In this document: piece by piece, positions 5,032 to 6,698 of the stretch
Numbering within the stretch: the first letter of the stretch is position 1
How the letters are laid out: the number at the start of each line of letters is the position of its first letter
NCBI GenBank assembly: GCA_022448705.1
Contig: JAKUUF010000089.1
Coordinates: forward strand, 1-6,698
Origin: SAR324 cluster bacterium
GTDB lineage: Bacteria; SAR324; NAC60-12
Direction: 5' to 3'
Length of the DNA stretch: 6,698 nt
The notes under the pieces: generated by a model
What the model was told of the DNA's origin: nothing
Database searches by the model: none
What the model saw: the letters and a program-made list of their open reading frames with translations, nothing else
Translations under genes and position numbers: made by a program

Positions 5032-5965
5032 ACATAAAAATTCTCCCGGGCTTAAAGAAATGGTATCTCCATCAATGCAGGGAAAATACAGGAATCAGCA
5101 GGATATTAACTGGTATCCGGGACACATGCTTAAGGCCAAAAAAGAATTGGCCGAACAGCTCAAGCGTGTTGACGTGGTACTGGAAATGCGGGACGCCAGA
5201 ATTCCTGTTTCATCAGTTAATCAGGATTTTGAGGAATTACTGGGACACAAAAAACGTATCCTGATTTTCAATAAAACCGCTCTTGCAGACCAGGAAGTCA
5301 CAAGGAACTGGGAAGAAAGCTTCCGGACACAGGACATCCCGTTCCTGTTTATTGATGCTATAAAGAAGAGTCATCTGCAAAAATTATTGCCTCTTTCCCG
5401 CAACATAATGCAGCAGAAATGGTCTGCTTTCCGCAGGCGTGGAATTCGTCCACCCTCTCTCAAACTGCTGATATGCGGTATTCCGAATGTAGGCAAATCC
5501 AGTTTGATAAACAGGCTTTCAGGACGAAAGGCAGCAGAAACAGGGCCAGCTCCGGGAGGAACTAGCCATCAGGACTGGATCAAGTTGGGAAGTGATGTTG
5601 AACTTCTTGATACGCCGGGAATACTTTGGCCGAAAATTAAGGACCGAGAAACTGGTCTGCGGCTGGCAATTACCGGTGCAATTAAGGATTCAATTGTTGG
5701 TACCTCGCAGCTTAGTATTTATTTAATCGGGATTTTAAAGCAAAAACTCCCGGATAAATTACAGAAGTTCTATCAACTGACCCCGGAAAATCTTGCTTTG
5801 TTTCCAGAAGATATACTGCAGAAAATTGCTGAAAACCGAGGTTGCCTCAAAAGAGGTGGTGCTGTAGATCAGCCTCGTGCAGAGAGCCTTTTACTCAGGG
5901 ACTTCAGGCAGGGTAAACTGGGGCGCTTGAGTTTTGATTATCCAAAACCTGATGATGAAGTTTAA
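4997..5965 (+). CDS. rbgA: RbgA/YlqF-type ribosome biogenesis GTPase
   Basis: RbgA-type circularly permuted GTPases promote late 50S subunit assembly. Landmarks in permuted order are WYPGHM (39-44, containing His43, equivalent to the catalytic His9 of B. subtilis RbgA), DARIP (66-70), G4 at N92-K93-T94-A95, the P-loop GIPNVGKSS (161-169), G2 Thr189 in PGGTSHQDWIKLG and G3 DTPG (205-208). The C-terminal helical domain spans about 215-315. The 322-residue length is a little above the usual 280-300. The G4 motif normally reads NKxD. Here Asp is Ala (codon GCT at 5279-5281), which should weaken guanine selectivity. The chosen ATG has a fair Shine-Dalgarno (AGAGGAAA, 4983-4990) inside the upstream gene but gives a 26-residue extension. 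An ATG at 5075 would match family N-termini better yet lacks a ribosome site. The gene ends 29 bp from the convergent azlD, with no obvious terminator between them. Confidence 0.92.
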   Translation: MNRSSQQPITGKHKNSPGLKEMVSPSMQGKYRNQQDINWYPGHMLKAKKELAEQLKRVDVVLEMRDARIPVSSVNQDFEELLGHKKRILIFNKTALADQEVTRNWEESFRTQDIPFLFIDAIKKSHLQKLLPLSRNIMQQKWSAFRRRGIRPPSLKLLICGIPNVGKSSLINRLSGRKAAETGPAPGGTSHQDWIKLGSDVELLDTPGILWPKIKDRETGLRLAITGAIKDSIVGTSQLSIYLIGILKQKLPDKLQKFYQLTPENLALFPEDILQKIAENRGCLKRGGAVDQPRAESLLLRDFRQGKLGRLSFDYPKPDDEV

Positions 5966-5994
5966 TTATTCCAGAAACAGCCTGCCGTTGATGA

Positions 5995-6342
5995 TCAAAT
6001 GAAAAACAGCTGCGATACAGAAAAACTTATTACACCTGCAAGTACGCATATTCCAGGATTTTTCCACAGCCAGTAGCTTGCTCCCACTCCGGTAAATCCA
6101 ATTAAGTAGTTCAAAATTTGGAAATAGTCTTCCGAATTTGGGAATTCAATGGAAGTTACCAGCAGGGCCGCTATCATTGATGGCCCCATCAGCTGGAAAA
6201 ACAGGTTTATCTGGGGGTGGTTTTTACTGCTTTTTTCCTTTCTCGCACTGAGTAAAAAAGGCACAGCACGTATGAGGTAGGTTCCCAGTGCAGCCAGCAA
6301 AACTGCGTAGACAAAGTATATATCGGTTACCGTCTGAGCCAT
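5995..6342 (-). CDS. azlD: AzlD-family branched-chain amino acid export subunit
   Basis: AzlD is the small inner-membrane partner of AzlC, and the pair exports branched-chain amino acids and their analogues. The 115-residue product is almost entirely hydrophobic, with about four membrane segments (roughly 8-30, 48-66, 75-93 and 96-115), and carries the family landmark TYLIRAVPF (21-29), close to the TYxxRxxPF seen in AzlD/YgaH-type proteins. The length is typical (100-115). The ATG lies inside the end of azlC, overlapping by 16 bp, so the two are translationally coupled. It ends 29 bp from the convergent GTPase gene. The transported substrate is assigned from family only. Confidence 0.88.
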   Translation of the reverse strand: MAQTVTDIYFVYAVLLAALGTYLIRAVPFLLSARKEKSSKNHPQINLFFQLMGPSMIAALLVTSIEFPNSEDYFQILNYLIGFTGVGASYWLWKNPGICVLAGVISFSVSQLFFI

Positions 6343-6698
6343 ATCATGCCTGTGATGGGACCAATAAATGCCGCAGCAATTATTCCAATTTCTGAGTGTC
6401 CGTTCCAGTGAAACATCGCTGCAACCGCTAAGGCAATGATCACGGCCAGACGTCTGCCTTTATCAAGCATGGAAAGTAGCAGGCTGAAAAAAAGCGCGGG
6501 CAATGCAAAAGAAAGGGCCTGTCCAAGGAATGAATAATAATTTAGTAGTGATTTTCCTCCAACACTACCCGCAACAGTACTGCCTGCCCAACATGAATAA
6601 GCACCTAGTTCCAGCCCAAGCAGCCACCAGAATCTTGATTCTAGTGGTATTTCTTTGATCCTGGAAAATACGACCGAAAATACTTCATCAGTTAACCC
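6327..6698 (-). CDS. azlC: AzlC-family amino acid exporter, C-terminal half (partial)
   Basis: An open frame runs in from the right edge for 123 codons to a TAA at 6327-6329, so the start lies outside the window. A full AzlC is about 230-240 residues, so roughly the second half is seen. It begins GLTDEVFSV, matching the LTDExF segment of AzlC/YgaZ proteins, followed by a hydrophobic stretch with WWLLGLELGAYSCWAGSTVAG. Further membrane segments follow around QALSFALPALFFSLLLSML and LAVIIALAVAAMF, ending IGPITGMIWLRR. Its last codons overlap the azlD start. Together they would form the two-component branched-chain amino acid exporter, with AzlC as the larger channel-forming subunit. No regulator is visible within the window. 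Confidence 0.9.
   Translation of the reverse strand, partial: GLTDEVFSVVFSRIKEIPLESRFWWLLGLELGAYSCWAGSTVAGSVGGKSLLNYYSFLGQALSFALPALFFSLLLSMLDKGRRLAVIIALAVAAMFHWNGHSEIGIIAAAFIGPITGMIWLRR

Noticed and set aside
5966..5994. Bidirectional terminator between the GTPase gene and azlD
   Set aside because: The 29-bp gap has no GC-rich stem followed by a T run on either strand.

Overview
The window looks like chromosomal DNA from a Gram-negative bacterium, most likely a deltaproteobacterium of the Desulfovibrionales type. The basis is indirect: predicted outer-membrane beta-barrel proteins, a ZapA gene followed on the same strand by a 6S RNA gene (a classic proteobacterial pairing), and an RbgA/YlqF-type GTPase, which enterics lack. 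The genus is not determined. No transposase, phage module, CRISPR array, tRNA or rRNA was seen.

Layout. Positions 1-934 hold the tail of one predicted surface protein and a complete second one, both forward and both ending in a Gly-Phe-small-Phe motif typical of outer-membrane barrels. A small unknown cytosolic protein (1029-1400) lies on the reverse strand, divergent from dapB (1542-2276), the lysine/diaminopimelate reductase. dapB converges on a reverse-strand cluster: zapA (3611-3907), a 6S RNA gene that I place at about 3281-3462, and a XerC/D-like tyrosine recombinase (2290-3207). Across a 230-bp divergent spacer, a forward pair follows: an unknown 297-residue coiled-coil/winged-helix-like protein (4138-5031) overlapping by 35 bp an RbgA/YlqF ribosome-assembly GTPase (4997-5965). 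The right end is a reverse-strand azlC-azlD pair (azlC cut by the window edge) for branched-chain amino acid export.

Most genes are housekeeping: cell-wall/lysine precursor synthesis, Z-ring assembly, stationary-phase RNA polymerase control, 50S maturation and amino acid export. Three points stand out. The 6S RNA is not protein-coding but folds end to end into the family's rod, with a predictable product-RNA start. The recombinase has the Xer spacing but three of its six catalytic positions are substituted (Arg to Lys, His to Arg, His to Tyr). The RbgA-like GTPase has lost the Asp of its guanine-specificity motif (NKTA instead of NKxD). The 297-residue gene coupled to that GTPase is the most promising uncharacterised gene. 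I do not see a complete novel multi-gene system.
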